DNA of 64,000 nucleotides from an uncultured Collinsella sp. (lineage in GTDB: Bacteria; Actinomycetota; Coriobacteriia; Coriobacteriales; Coriobacteriaceae), in assembly GCA_900541885.1 (NCBI GenBank), contig UQKW01000009.1:1-64000 (forward strand), in the 5' to 3' direction. The notes under the pieces were generated by a model that worked only from the letters and a program-made list of their open reading frames with translations, was not told the DNA's origin and did no database searches. Shown here piece by piece: positions 1 through 7,807 of this stretch (positions are counted from its first letter, which is position 1; each line of letters starts with the position of its first letter). The position numbers and the translations under genes were made by a program.

Positions 1-134
1 TCAACGATATGGCACCGTGGGGACACATGTATGTCAATCCTGGTCTAACAGAGCCATTTTTTTTGAGGCTCTCATCGATTCCGCGTCTCCTTGCGCACCC
101 ACATTCCACTCCGCCTTAAATCAAGTATAAATAA

Positions 135-152
135 AAACTTGAATGCAAGTTT
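135..152. promoter_or_regulatory. Inverted repeat upstream of the Asn-rich precursor gene
   Basis: A perfect dyad, AAACTTG - aatg - CAAGTTT (7-bp arms, 4-bp spacer), lies about 120 bases before the precursor start in an AT-rich stretch. This is seen directly. A role as an operator or promoter-proximal regulator site is inference. The rest of positions 1-258 holds short open frames but no gene I can support. Confidence 0.35.
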
Positions 153-273
153 GTTTTGATTAGTATGGAAACTATATCCATTTAGTTCTAATTTGTTCGT
201 AGTATCAAATCGATACCGACACTAGCATGACGTAGTCTTTCAAGACAGCTATTCAACATTGGAGGTCACCGCT

Positions 274-999
274 ATGGACAATGTGAACCACCTAAACGAA
301 CTCTCAATACAGTCCCAGCTTAGCATCCTTGAAAAACTGGTCGCGGACGCGGAACAATCTACCGACGCAAGACGCGATTTCGAAGCTCAGCCTCGTGCCG
401 TATTCCAGAAATATGGAATTACAGACCTCCAAATCAAAGCGGGAAATCGAAAAGTCTCTCTGTACGAACTGGTGGAGTCAACCGAAAAGGAGGCGCGTGT
501 CCCCGTTGCACGCGCAGTATATCGTCGTATCCAACTTGCATATTATGACGAGGACAACGAAGCTGAGCCGCAAACGATACCTCTCGTAAACGTTGTACTT
601 AATGCAAACGCAGTAACGAACGCAAACATCATTCTGAACGCAAACGGAATGGCAAACGCAAACGCGAATGCTCAAAACAACGCCAACCTTAAGTACGACG
701 TCAACACAATGGGCTATGGATCAGCTATTTTTATGAACAAACCTGATGTTGTTGAACTATCGGAATCGTACAAACAAACTTCTGTTTTCAGGAAATTTGA
801 TCAAGAGGGCTTGAGTGCAGCGAGGCAAGCAGCCATGCTTAAAACAGCAATCAAGAATTCCAGCTCCAATACCATCAACCCCGAAGGGGCTTCCAATGGG
901 GTCGCCCGCGGGTATTATCGCTCCGTCGAATTCGAAGTTACTTACTCCGAGAACGAAGGCACCTTGGTAATCACCGACGCCCGTTTGCTCGCGGCATGA
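274..999 (+). CDS. Asn/Ala-repeat protein, candidate RiPP precursor (proteusin-like)
   Basis: The 241-residue product has three parts. Residues 1 to about 100 are charged and probably helical; FEAQPRAVFQKYGI at 36-49 loosely resembles the nitrile-hydratase-like leaders of proteusins. Residues 106-144 are an Asn/Ala array with period 6. Residues 145-241 form an ordinary-looking C-terminal tail. The start is ATG 274, chosen because GGAGGT sits 7 bases upstream; an in-frame TTG at 259 lies before that site and is less likely. The stop overlaps the next start (ATGA), so translation is probably coupled to the radical SAM gene. Asn in alternating positions with 6-residue spacing is the hallmark of polytheonamide and aeronamide cores, which are epimerised and N-methylated into beta-helices. 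That role here is inference. The long tail after the array is unlike known proteusins, whose core is C-terminal. The array could instead be an unmodified beta-solenoid. Confidence 0.6.
   Translation: MDNVNHLNELSIQSQLSILEKLVADAEQSTDARRDFEAQPRAVFQKYGITDLQIKAGNRKVSLYELVESTEKEARVPVARAVYRRIQLAYYDEDNEAEPQTIPLVNVVLNANAVTNANIILNANGMANANANAQNNANLKYDVNTMGYGSAIFMNKPDVVELSESYKQTSVFRKFDQEGLSAARQAAMLKTAIKNSSSNTINPEGASNGVARGYYRSVEFEVTYSENEGTLVITDARLLAA
589..687 (+). repeat. 18-nt periodic array encoding xNANxx hexads
   Basis: Successive hexads of the precursor read LNANAV, TNANII, LNANGM, ANANAN and AQNNAN (residues 109-138), preceded by VNVV. Of the 14 Asn between residues 106 and 144, 13 fall on even positions. 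The even positions not occupied by Asn are V108, V114, I120 and M126, exactly six apart. At DNA level the unit aacgcaaac recurs about every 18 bases, so the array probably grew by in-frame duplication. Seen directly from the translation. Confidence 0.8.
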
Positions 1000-2075
1000 T
1001 TTCCAAAAGCTCGCAGCACGTGCTGTTCCGCAGACCTCGAATGCTGACATTTATAACAACATATAAATGTGGCGCTGTGTGTGATCATTGTCTGATGAGC
1101 TGCACTCCGAACAACAGTGACAGGCTTACTCTTCCCCAAATGCGGCAATTCATCGATAGCTTCGCCGAAGTATGCGTCGGAAGTGGTGTTGTTGTGTTTA
1201 CGGGCGGAGAATGCACCCTTCTTGGCGATGACCTTCTCGAGGCCATCGCATATGCGAATTCTTTAGGACTCTTTACTCGAATTGTAACGAATGCGTGGTG
1301 GGCAAAAAGCGAAAGAGACGCAGAAACGTTCCTCAACGAATTGAAGTCATGTGGCCTTGACGAAATCAATATCAGCTGCGACGACTTTCATGCGGAATAT
1401 ATACCCCTCGAGAATGTGCGCAACCTTTGGAACTCAGCAAAAACAATGGGCTTTCAAACTCTCGGCATTGCGGTCTGCAGAGATAACAACAGTACAATCA
1501 GCCCGGCATACCTGTGCAAGTACCTTAATGAAGACATTCCACTCCTGCATCAGTTCGACGATAATACCCAGCCTCCCAGCGCGCCAGCCCGCTTCATCAC
1601 GGATTCAGGCATCACGCGAATTGGGCGCGCACGAAATCTCAGTCTCAACCAAAATGCGCGACCGCAGGCACGTCTCTTAGCGTCACCCTGTTCCGACTGC
1701 GGCCGAGACTTCGTTATTTCCCCAAACTGCCATCTTGCACCCTGCTGCGGAATAAATGCAGAGGGAACTTGGCTTTTCGATCTTGGCAAAATCAATCTGA
1801 CGGATGACATTAATGAACTGCAGCTGCTCCTACTTAATTACATACAATACATAGGACCAGGAGGGCTGCTGAAGCACTTGCGCACGAGCGGAGGCCTTTC
1901 TTCATTTGGGCGCTCAAGCTACCTCTCTCAATGCGAGATTTGCGAAGACATCGCCCTCTCGAAAGAGGCACAGACCTGTCTTGCAAAGCTAGCTCCTAAA
2001 CTGGCAGCCGACTTGATTGTCGAGACTAAATTCGAGACTACCTTTATCGGAAATAGGTCTGATATACATGATTGA
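996..2075 (+). CDS. Radical SAM protein with SPASM-like cysteine-rich C-terminus
   Basis: A 359-residue radical SAM enzyme. The cluster motif is C25-X3-C29-X2-C32, followed by GGE at 70-72 in the usual strand-2 position. The C-terminal third has further cysteines, C232-X2-C235, C245, C250, C251, then C313-X2-C316 and C328. This suggests one or two auxiliary Fe-S clusters of the SPASM/twitch kind, as in enzymes that modify ribosomal peptides. The start codon overlaps the stop of the Asn-repeat gene by 4 bases, which makes that protein the obvious substrate. The chemistry (epimerisation, thioether or C-C crosslinking) cannot be read from the sequence. The spacing does not match a textbook SPASM motif, and PoyD-type epimerases are not known to me as SPASM proteins, so I leave the reaction open. 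Confidence 0.8.
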   Translation: MISKSSQHVLFRRPRMLTFITTYKCGAVCDHCLMSCTPNNSDRLTLPQMRQFIDSFAEVCVGSGVVVFTGGECTLLGDDLLEAIAYANSLGLFTRIVTNAWWAKSERDAETFLNELKSCGLDEINISCDDFHAEYIPLENVRNLWNSAKTMGFQTLGIAVCRDNNSTISPAYLCKYLNEDIPLLHQFDDNTQPPSAPARFITDSGITRIGRARNLSLNQNARPQARLLASPCSDCGRDFVISPNCHLAPCCGINAEGTWLFDLGKINLTDDINELQLLLLNYIQYIGPGGLLKHLRTSGGLSSFGRSSYLSQCEICEDIALSKEAQTCLAKLAPKLAADLIVETKFETTFIGNRSDIHD

Positions 2076-3210
2076 AGTGCTACCCTCTTTAAATTCGCTC
2101 TCGAGTAATCCACTCCGTAGATTGGACACTCTTGGAGTAACAGATTTTTTAGACACACTTGACATATCTATAGATCCTTTTGAATGCGCGCATCGCATCT
2201 GGGATCAACTTGACAGGGAGCATCAAGAGATCGTCTCCTTCCTGATGCTAGGTGGAGAGATTGATCTCGATTCAGAAGTGGCAAAAAGAAGTCTGCTGAA
2301 AGGCACTGTTGAAACCATAGCCTCACTCGGGCTGCTAAGCAAGCACAATGGCAATGCCTCCCTTTCCGGTTTATCTCTAATCCGATATCATGGCATCTGG
2401 CTTTTTGCCGATGCGCCATCACCCTCGCCTTTACTATATTTTGGCTCTGATTCAATTGGGCTCGCTCGTCGGCTAAGCCCATCCCCCGGAAAGAATGCCT
2501 TAGACCTCTGCTCTGGACCAGGCATCCAGGCACTCATACTGGCAAAATCTGGAATGCACGTCACGGCGATAGATATCAATCCAATCGCCTCAGAAATCTG
2601 CCAACTAAACGCACTGGTCAATGGTATTAGCGAAGATTTAACTGTTCTAACCGGAAGTCTCTACAACGCACTAAACAATATCGAAAGCTCTTGCAGCTAT
2701 GAACTCATTACGGTGAATCCTCCTTTGCTCCCAATCCCAGAAGACGTACCATACCCCTTCGTTGGCGATGGCGGCCCAGATGGCCTCAACATCACAAGCA
2801 AGGTTATTCGAGGTGCAGGAGATAAACTCACTGATAGCGGATACCTCTCTGCAATTGGAATGATTGGCCTTGGAACCAACAATCAATCAGCATTTGAACG
2901 AATACAGAACGATTTGTTGCAAGCTGGCCTCAATGGCGTCTTGACAATAATCTCGAGCTTTAACCTCGGACCCCAATCTGGCTGGATCGACGGTATCGCA
3001 TGCACATCTGTTGCACATGCTCCAGGAAAATATTCCAGCAAAGAGGAGGCTGTAAAACAGATATCGCGCGCATACAAAAAAATCCACTACGACCGCGTCT
3101 GCACCTATCACTTGAAGGCGTGGAGGGAGAGACAGCCCTTTCAAAATCCCATCCTAACGATTCAAGACTGCTCCGCAGATGGCAACCCACTTGGCCCCTG
3201 GATCCTCTAA
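2068..3210 (+). CDS. Class I SAM methyltransferase with NPP motif, probable peptide-modifying enzyme
   Basis: With ATG 2068 as start the product has 380 residues and overlaps the radical SAM gene by 8 bases; an in-frame start at 2017 would add 17 residues and overlap by 59. Residues 1 to about 135 form an N-terminal domain of unknown type. The Rossmann methyltransferase core follows, with motif I DLCSGPGIQ at 146-154, an acidic ribose-binding DIN at 169-171 and motif IV NPPLLPIP at 217-224. An NPP(Y/F/L) motif IV is typical of enzymes that methylate planar nitrogens, such as PrmC on glutamine amide and DNA N6-adenine enzymes. Next to an Asn-rich substrate this suggests side-chain amide N-methylation of Asn, as known for polytheonamides. 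That step is inference. It could also be a stray PrmC/RsmC-like enzyme. Confidence 0.7.
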   Translation: MIEVLPSLNSLSSNPLRRLDTLGVTDFLDTLDISIDPFECAHRIWDQLDREHQEIVSFLMLGGEIDLDSEVAKRSLLKGTVETIASLGLLSKHNGNASLSGLSLIRYHGIWLFADAPSPSPLLYFGSDSIGLARRLSPSPGKNALDLCSGPGIQALILAKSGMHVTAIDINPIASEICQLNALVNGISEDLTVLTGSLYNALNNIESSCSYELITVNPPLLPIPEDVPYPFVGDGGPDGLNITSKVIRGAGDKLTDSGYLSAIGMIGLGTNNQSAFERIQNDLLQAGLNGVLTIISSFNLGPQSGWIDGIACTSVAHAPGKYSSKEEAVKQISRAYKKIHYDRVCTYHLKAWRERQPFQNPILTIQDCSADGNPLGPWIL

Positions 3211-3236
3211 AGCATCCGTCATACGAAAGCAGGTCA

Positions 3237-3274
3237 ATAGGCTGCGCGCCACTCTCTGATGACGCGCAGCCTAT
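3237..3274 (+). terminator. Hairpin after the methyltransferase gene
   Basis: A perfect 12-bp stem (ATAGGCTGCGCG with its complement) and a 14-base loop lie 27 bases after the methyltransferase stop. Only a short interrupted T run follows, so it may be a weak terminator or an mRNA-stabilising hairpin. Confidence 0.5.
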
Positions 3275-3405
3275 CTCATTTCCCCCGCGCTTTACCGAGC
3301 CCGACTCACACCTCATAGTTGGCACCGGTTTTCAAAATGCAAGATTCCGCATACAAAATCACTTCTTCTGTCTAGGTGGCAGACCTACGATTTTTGTAGT
3401 ATAAA

Positions 3406-3448
3406 GTTCCTCTCAATGCCTTCAATCTATTTCGAGATTGAGAAGAAC
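3406..3448. promoter_or_regulatory. Long imperfect dyad before the truncated transporter ORF
   Basis: GTTCCTCTCAAT and ATTGAGAAGAAC form 12-base inverted arms with one mismatch around a 19-base spacer, just after a possible -10 sequence (TATAAA near 3400). It could bind a dimeric regulator or fold in RNA. The function is inferred. The wider stretch 3281-3477 holds no gene I can support. Confidence 0.3.
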
Positions 3449-3477
3449 TTGCATCGGGTTTCATAGAAGCGATATAG

Positions 3478-3705
3478 ATGATACGTTTTGTCCTATCTAT
3501 ATTCCGACATACATCAGGATGCCTCGTCTTTATCGTCATTTCAATAGTCGGCTTGGCCCTTTCCCACATTGCCCCCTTTTTGAACGGTAAATTAATTGAC
3601 TTCCCGCACGTGGACCTCGTGGACAGGCCCCCTTGTGTAGCTGCACCCGAGGCGCCTCCCCGTCGCCCTCCAGCGCCGGGGTTCCCCTCCATCACGAAGA
3701 GGTAA
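3478..3705 (+). pseudogene. Truncated N-terminus of an ABC transporter membrane domain
   Basis: The frame opens with a basic N-terminus and one hydrophobic segment (FIVISIVGLALSHIAPFLNG), then KLIDF. That arrangement, helix 1 followed by a P-x-L-x-G-x-(L/I)-I-D pattern, is typical of the start of type I ABC exporters. After about residue 42 the reading frame runs into GC-rich DNA with an unrelated Pro/Arg-rich tail and stops at residue 75, so the remaining 500 or more residues of an exporter are absent. It follows the precursor and modification genes on the same strand, where a RiPP exporter would be expected. I infer a deletion or insertion scar at about 3605. A short independent membrane peptide is the alternative. 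Confidence 0.4.
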
Positions 3706-3790
3706 TCCCCGTCCGGCCTCGCCGTCTCTGCAACGCCGAGCCTCCCGAGCGACTCGAGGAGGGCGGGCTCGTCCCAGGAGATTTGACAAT
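3606..3790. other. GC-rich foreign scar between the island and the core genome
   Basis: A very GC-rich stretch is bounded by AT-rich sequence on both sides (ttaattgac on the left, gatttgacaatactata on the right). On the minus strand one frame reads SWDEPALLESLGRLGVAET and then ARPDGDYLFVME, which looks like an internal piece of a real protein, before losing coding character. It is probably a fragment of an inserted gene or transposase. I cannot name the family. Confidence 0.35.
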
Positions 3791-3802
3791 ACTATAGAGA
3801 CA

Positions 3803-3820
3803 CGTGCCAAATTAGCTACT
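3803..3820. repeat. Partial REP element
   Basis: The sequence cgtgccaaattagctact matches the right half of the 33-base REP elements around 11.8-12.9 kb with one substitution. It sits at the 3' end of ppsR and may mark the old end of the core locus. Confidence 0.4.
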
Positions 3821-3826
3821 CAGTAG

Positions 3827-4702
3827 TTACTGCTGCTGGGCGCGGCGGGCGGCTCGGCGGGCCCTTGCTTCCTGGATCTCATCGAGGTGAGCGATGATCT
3901 CGGAGGCGCTCTCCTCGATCGCCTTGCCGTCGGTACGCACTACAAAGCAACCCAGGCGCTTCATGAGAGCACGAGCCTCCTCGAGCTCACTGCGCACACT
4001 CTCGGGCTCGGCATAGGAGCCGGCAACGGCACGGGCATAGTCGTCGCCCAGGCGGCTATCGCGAATCTCGGCAATCACATCGACGGTCGAAATCAGACCG
4101 AACAACCGCATCGGATCGACCTCGTAAATCGACTTGGGCGGCTCTATGCCCTGGGCCAACGGAACGTTGGCGACCTTGTAGCCCTGATAGGCCAAATACA
4201 TCGACAGCGGCGTCTTGGATGTGCGCGACACGCCCAGCAGCACGATATCGGCATCCGACAAATCATCGCAGCCGCGCCCGTCATCGTGCTCAACGAAGTA
4301 CTCCATGGCCTCGATGCGGTGGAAATAGCGATCGTCGGTCTTGTGAATCACACCCGCCACTCCTTTTGGCGGCACGCCAATAAGCGAAGACAGCACCGCA
4401 AGCGTCGGGCCGATCAGGTCGACCGAGCGAATGTGCAGCATGCCCAAGTAGTCGAGCACGCGAGCACGAAGCGCCGGATCGACGATGGTATGGAACACGG
4501 CGATATCGCGATGGTCGGCATCGACTCGCGGGCCCACAAACGACTTGACCTGCTCCACCGAGGTCACCTTAGACAGACGTAAAACACGAAAAGCCCCTTC
4601 ATCAAATTGCCCGGACGCCGCAAGCACCACCTCACAAGCGGTATCACCGAGCGAGTCGGAGATAACGATAACGGTGGGACGAGCGGTGACCGGGCAATCC
4701 AT
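3827..4702 (-). CDS. ppsR: Pyruvate, phosphate dikinase regulatory protein (DUF299)
   Basis: A 291-residue member of the DUF299/PSRP family, which both phosphorylates (using ADP) and dephosphorylates the catalytic-histidine-adjacent threonine of PPDK or PEP synthase. The N-terminus VIVISDSLGDTACEV and the P-loop-like GVSRTSKTPLSMYLAYQGYK near residues 157-176 are characteristic; the length is close to the usual 270-280. It lies 34 bases downstream of glyS on the same strand; glyQ-glyS-PPDK regulator is a common order in Gram-positive bacteria. The PPDK gene itself is not in the window. The last 15 residues are Ala/Arg/Gln-rich, beyond the usual end of the family. Confidence 0.9.
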   Translation of the reverse strand: MDCPVTARPTVIVISDSLGDTACEVVLAASGQFDEGAFRVLRLSKVTSVEQVKSFVGPRVDADHRDIAVFHTIVDPALRARVLDYLGMLHIRSVDLIGPTLAVLSSLIGVPPKGVAGVIHKTDDRYFHRIEAMEYFVEHDDGRGCDDLSDADIVLLGVSRTSKTPLSMYLAYQGYKVANVPLAQGIEPPKSIYEVDPMRLFGLISTVDVIAEIRDSRLGDDYARAVAGSYAEPESVRSELEEARALMKRLGCFVVRTDGKAIEESASEIIAHLDEIQEARARRAARRAQQQ

Positions 4703-4736
4703 GCGGGGCTCCTTTTGCGCTTATGCGCAGGCTAGC

Positions 4737-6833
4737 TTACTTTTTGCGGGCAAGCTCACCGATGTTGGCGATGCCGGAGAAAACGGCCTCGAAGCGGTTA
4801 AGCAGCTTAAGGCGATTATCGCGGAGCTGCTCGTCCTTGTCCATGACCATGACCTCGTCGAAGAAACGGTCGATGGGCGCGCGCAGGGCGGCCAGGGCGG
4901 CAAACGCGGCAGGGTAATCCTCGGCAGCAAGGGCGGCGTCGACGGCGGTCTGGGCGGCCTCGGAGGCGTCGGCAAGCGCAAGCTCGACCTCGCCCATCAG
5001 GGCGCGGTCGTACTCCACGCCCAGCTCGGGCTTGGAGATATGCGCGGCGCGGGCGTAGGCAGTCGCCAGGTTGTCGAAGGTCTCGGCGTCGTTCTTGCGG
5101 GCCTCGTCGAGGGCGGCGCAGCGGGCGAAGAAGACCGACGGGGCAATAATGTGCACCGCGGAAACGGCGGCAACGGTGTCGGCCGGGATCTTCTCATCGC
5201 GAGCCATGCTCACCAGACGGCCGTGGAAGAAGTCACGGACCTGCTGGGCGACCTCGGCGGCGTCAAACTCAATGCCCTGCTCGCTATAGAGCTCGAGCGC
5301 AAAGTCGATGAGCGACGTGGGGTCGATCGGCAGACGGTCGCGCAGGATGTTGATGATGCCGATGGCGGCACGACGCAGCGCGTACGGGTCGGAAGAGCCG
5401 GTCGGGGGCTCGCCGATGGCAAAAATACCGGCAATGGTATCGAGCTTGTCGGCGCAGGCCACGATGCAGCCAGCGGTACCCTCGGGCAGCTCGTCGCCGG
5501 CGAAGCGGGGACGATAGTGATCGCGAATGGCGTGGGCGACCTCGTCGTTCTCCCCCATCGCGATGGCGTAGTAACCGCCCATCACGCCCTGCTGGCTCGT
5601 GAACTCGACGACGGCGTTGGACACCAGGTCGGCCTTGCACAGGTGAGCGGCGCGGCCGGCATCGGCGGCCAGGTGGGCACCCAGGTGAGCCTCGCGGGCA
5701 ATAGCGAGCGCGAGCTGCTCAATACGCTCGGACTTGGCGAGCACGCTGCCGAGCTTCTCCTGGAAGGCGACCTTGGCCAGACGCTCGCGGAACTCGTCGA
5801 GGGAGATCTTCAGATCCTCCTCGTAGAAGAACTTGGCGTCATCCAGGCGGGCGCGCACAACGCGCTCGTTGCCGTCGATCACGCGCTCGGCGTTCTCGGG
5901 CTTGCTGTTGGAGACAATCACGAACTCACGCGTCAGCTTGCCCTCGCCGTCATAAATCGGGAAGTAGCGCTGGTTGGTGAGCATAGACTCGCAGATGATC
6001 TCGTGCGGGACCTTGAGGAACTCCTCATCGAAGGTACCGACGAGTACCGTCGGCCACTCGCAGAGGTTGATGACCTCCTCAAAGACCTTCTTGGGCGTAT
6101 CGACGTGGCAGCCGGGGCGTGCAGCCTCGACCTCGGCGATACCGGCAAGGATGGCCTCGCGACGGCGCTCAGCAGAGAGCACACCGGCGTCCTCGAGCAC
6201 CTGCTCGTAAACTGCGGGGCTGGCAACCACATGGTCACCGGGGCCAAGCACGCGATGTCCGCGCGTGGTGTTGCCACTCGTCACGTCGGCAAACGACACG
6301 GGCACGACGTCCTCACCCAGAAGGCAGCAGATCCAACGGACCGGACGCACGAACGTGGCGTGCTCGTGGCCCCAGCGCTGAGAGCGGTAGTTGGGCCACT
6401 GCAGGCCGGCGATGGTCTTCTCGCACAGGGCCGTCAGAATCGGGGTGGCCGGGGCGGAAGGGATGTTCTTCTCGGCAAAGACGTACTCACGGCCGTCGGT
6501 GTCCTCGCGACGGACCAGATCCTCGGCAGCCACACCGCACTTGCGTGCGAAGCCCTGGGCGGCCTTGGTGGCGTTACCGTCGGCATCGAAGGCGATGTTG
6601 GCCGCGGGGCCGCGCTTGACCTCGTGAACCTCATCGGTCGCGGTGGCGACGTCGGCAACGAGCGCAGCCAGGCGGCGCGGGCTCGAGATCACGCGGACCT
6701 CGCCGTGGGCCAGACCTGCCTCGTCGAGACCCTTGGCGATCATGGTGCCAAGCTGCTTGACGGCATTGTTCAGCGGTGCGGAGGGCATTTCTTCCGTACC
6801 GATCTCAAACAGGAAATCCTTAGCGTCTGCCAT
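4737..6833 (-). CDS. glyS: Glycyl-tRNA synthetase beta subunit
   Basis: The 698-residue beta subunit of the heterotetrameric bacterial glycyl-tRNA synthetase, which binds tRNA-Gly. It opens with FLFEIGTEEMPSA, the family signature, and contains RWGHEHATFVRPVRWI and an HD-like central region; the C-terminal anticodon-binding domain ends at AIDRFFDEVMVMDKDEQLR-type sequence. Its length matches the family. It starts 3 bases after the glyQ stop, so the two subunits are co-translated. A 1084-codon open frame on the opposite strand across both genes is a by-product of codon bias. Confidence 0.97.
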   Translation of the reverse strand: MADAKDFLFEIGTEEMPSAPLNNAVKQLGTMIAKGLDEAGLAHGEVRVISSPRRLAALVADVATATDEVHEVKRGPAANIAFDADGNATKAAQGFARKCGVAAEDLVRREDTDGREYVFAEKNIPSAPATPILTALCEKTIAGLQWPNYRSQRWGHEHATFVRPVRWICCLLGEDVVPVSFADVTSGNTTRGHRVLGPGDHVVASPAVYEQVLEDAGVLSAERRREAILAGIAEVEAARPGCHVDTPKKVFEEVINLCEWPTVLVGTFDEEFLKVPHEIICESMLTNQRYFPIYDGEGKLTREFVIVSNSKPENAERVIDGNERVVRARLDDAKFFYEEDLKISLDEFRERLAKVAFQEKLGSVLAKSERIEQLALAIAREAHLGAHLAADAGRAAHLCKADLVSNAVVEFTSQQGVMGGYYAIAMGENDEVAHAIRDHYRPRFAGDELPEGTAGCIVACADKLDTIAGIFAIGEPPTGSSDPYALRRAAIGIINILRDRLPIDPTSLIDFALELYSEQGIEFDAAEVAQQVRDFFHGRLVSMARDEKIPADTVAAVSAVHIIAPSVFFARCAALDEARKNDAETFDNLATAYARAAHISKPELGVEYDRALMGEVELALADASEAAQTAVDAALAAEDYPAAFAALAALRAPIDRFFDEVMVMDKDEQLRDNRLKLLNRFEAVFSGIANIGELARKK

Positions 6834-6836
6834 GGC

Positions 6837-7748
6837 TTACGCCACCTCGCCTTCCTGATCGGCATTCTCGTTGACTCCGGCGACCTCGGCCATGTAGGCC
6901 TCGCAGCACGCCTTGGCGACGGCGCGGACGCGCAGGATGTAGTTGGCACGCTCGACCGCGGACAGGGCGCCGCGAGCATCGAGCAGGTTGAAAGCGTGGC
7001 TGCACTTCATGACGCAGTCATATGCCGGCAGCGGCAGCTTGCGCTCCAGGCAGGAATGGCACTCGGCCTCGTAGTCGTCAAACTTCTGACGCATCATCTC
7101 GACGTTGGCGACCTCAAAGTTATAGGCACTGAACTCGCGCTCGTTCTCGAGGAACACGTCGCCATAGGTCATGGGCGTGCCGTCGGGCAGGTAGCTCCAC
7201 ACCAGGTCGTAGACCGAGTTAACGCCCTGGGCGTACATGGCGATACGCTCCAGGCCGTAGGTGATCTCGACGGGCACGGGGTCGACCTCGATGCCGCCCA
7301 CCTGCTGGAAGTACGTAAACTGCGTGACCTCCATGCCATTGAGCCAGACCTCCCAGCCAAGGCCCCAGGCGCCGAGCGTCGGGCTCTCCCAGTCGTCCTC
7401 GACAAAGCGGACGTCATGGTCGTTGGGGTCCAAGCCAATGGCGGCAAGAGACCCCAGGTAGAGCTCCTGGGCGTTGACCGGCGAGGGCTTGATAAGCACC
7501 TGGAACTGATAGTAGTGCTGCATGCGGTTGGGGTTCTCGCCGTAGCGGCCGTCGGCGGGACGGCGGCAGGGCTGCGCATAGCAGGTGCGCCACTCGGCGG
7601 GACCGAGCGAGCGCAGCGTGGTCGCGGTATGGAAGGTACCGGCACCGACCTCGGAGTCGTAGGGCTGCATAATAACGCAGCCCTGCTCGCCCCAGTACTG
7701 CTGGAGGCGCAGGATGATGTCTTGGAAGGAAAGCGATGAAGCGTTCAT
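6837..7748 (-). CDS. glyQ: Glycyl-tRNA synthetase alpha subunit
   Basis: The 303-residue catalytic alpha subunit that activates glycine. The near-invariant start [19 protein letters not shown] and the block [19 protein letters not shown] (class II motif region) are clear. It leads the glyQ-glyS-ppsR operon on the minus strand. The 59 bases to lepB contain no T-box or other leader I can recognise. Confidence 0.97.
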   Translation of the reverse strand: MNASSLSFQDIILRLQQYWGEQGCVIMQPYDSEVGAGTFHTATTLRSLGPAEWRTCYAQPCRRPADGRYGENPNRMQHYYQFQVLIKPSPVNAQELYLGSLAAIGLDPNDHDVRFVEDDWESPTLGAWGLGWEVWLNGMEVTQFTYFQQVGGIEVDPVPVEITYGLERIAMYAQGVNSVYDLVWSYLPDGTPMTYGDVFLENEREFSAYNFEVANVEMMRQKFDDYEAECHSCLERKLPLPAYDCVMKCSHAFNLLDARGALSAVERANYILRVRAVAKACCEAYMAEVAGVNENADQEGEVA

Positions 7749-7807
7749 GCCTCTAATATCCCCTCGTCGAAACGATTACACGGTTAGGTACTGTACTATA
7801 GCGGTTT

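Noticed and set aside
1..120. Possible end of an upstream gene at the left edge
   Set aside because: Three short open frames exist, none with recognisable similarity; cannot be supported.
589..687. CRISPR-like or other DNA-level repeat in the precursor
   Set aside because: The repeat is in-frame with an 18-base period and no spacers; it reflects protein hexads.
4485..7739. 1084-codon open frame on the plus strand
   Set aside because: It lies antisense to ppsR, glyS and glyQ, which are certain. The frame stays open because of GC-rich codon bias.
7749..7807. T-box riboswitch before glyQ
   Set aside because: Only 59 bases separate glyQ from lepB and no T-box sequence or long leader is present.
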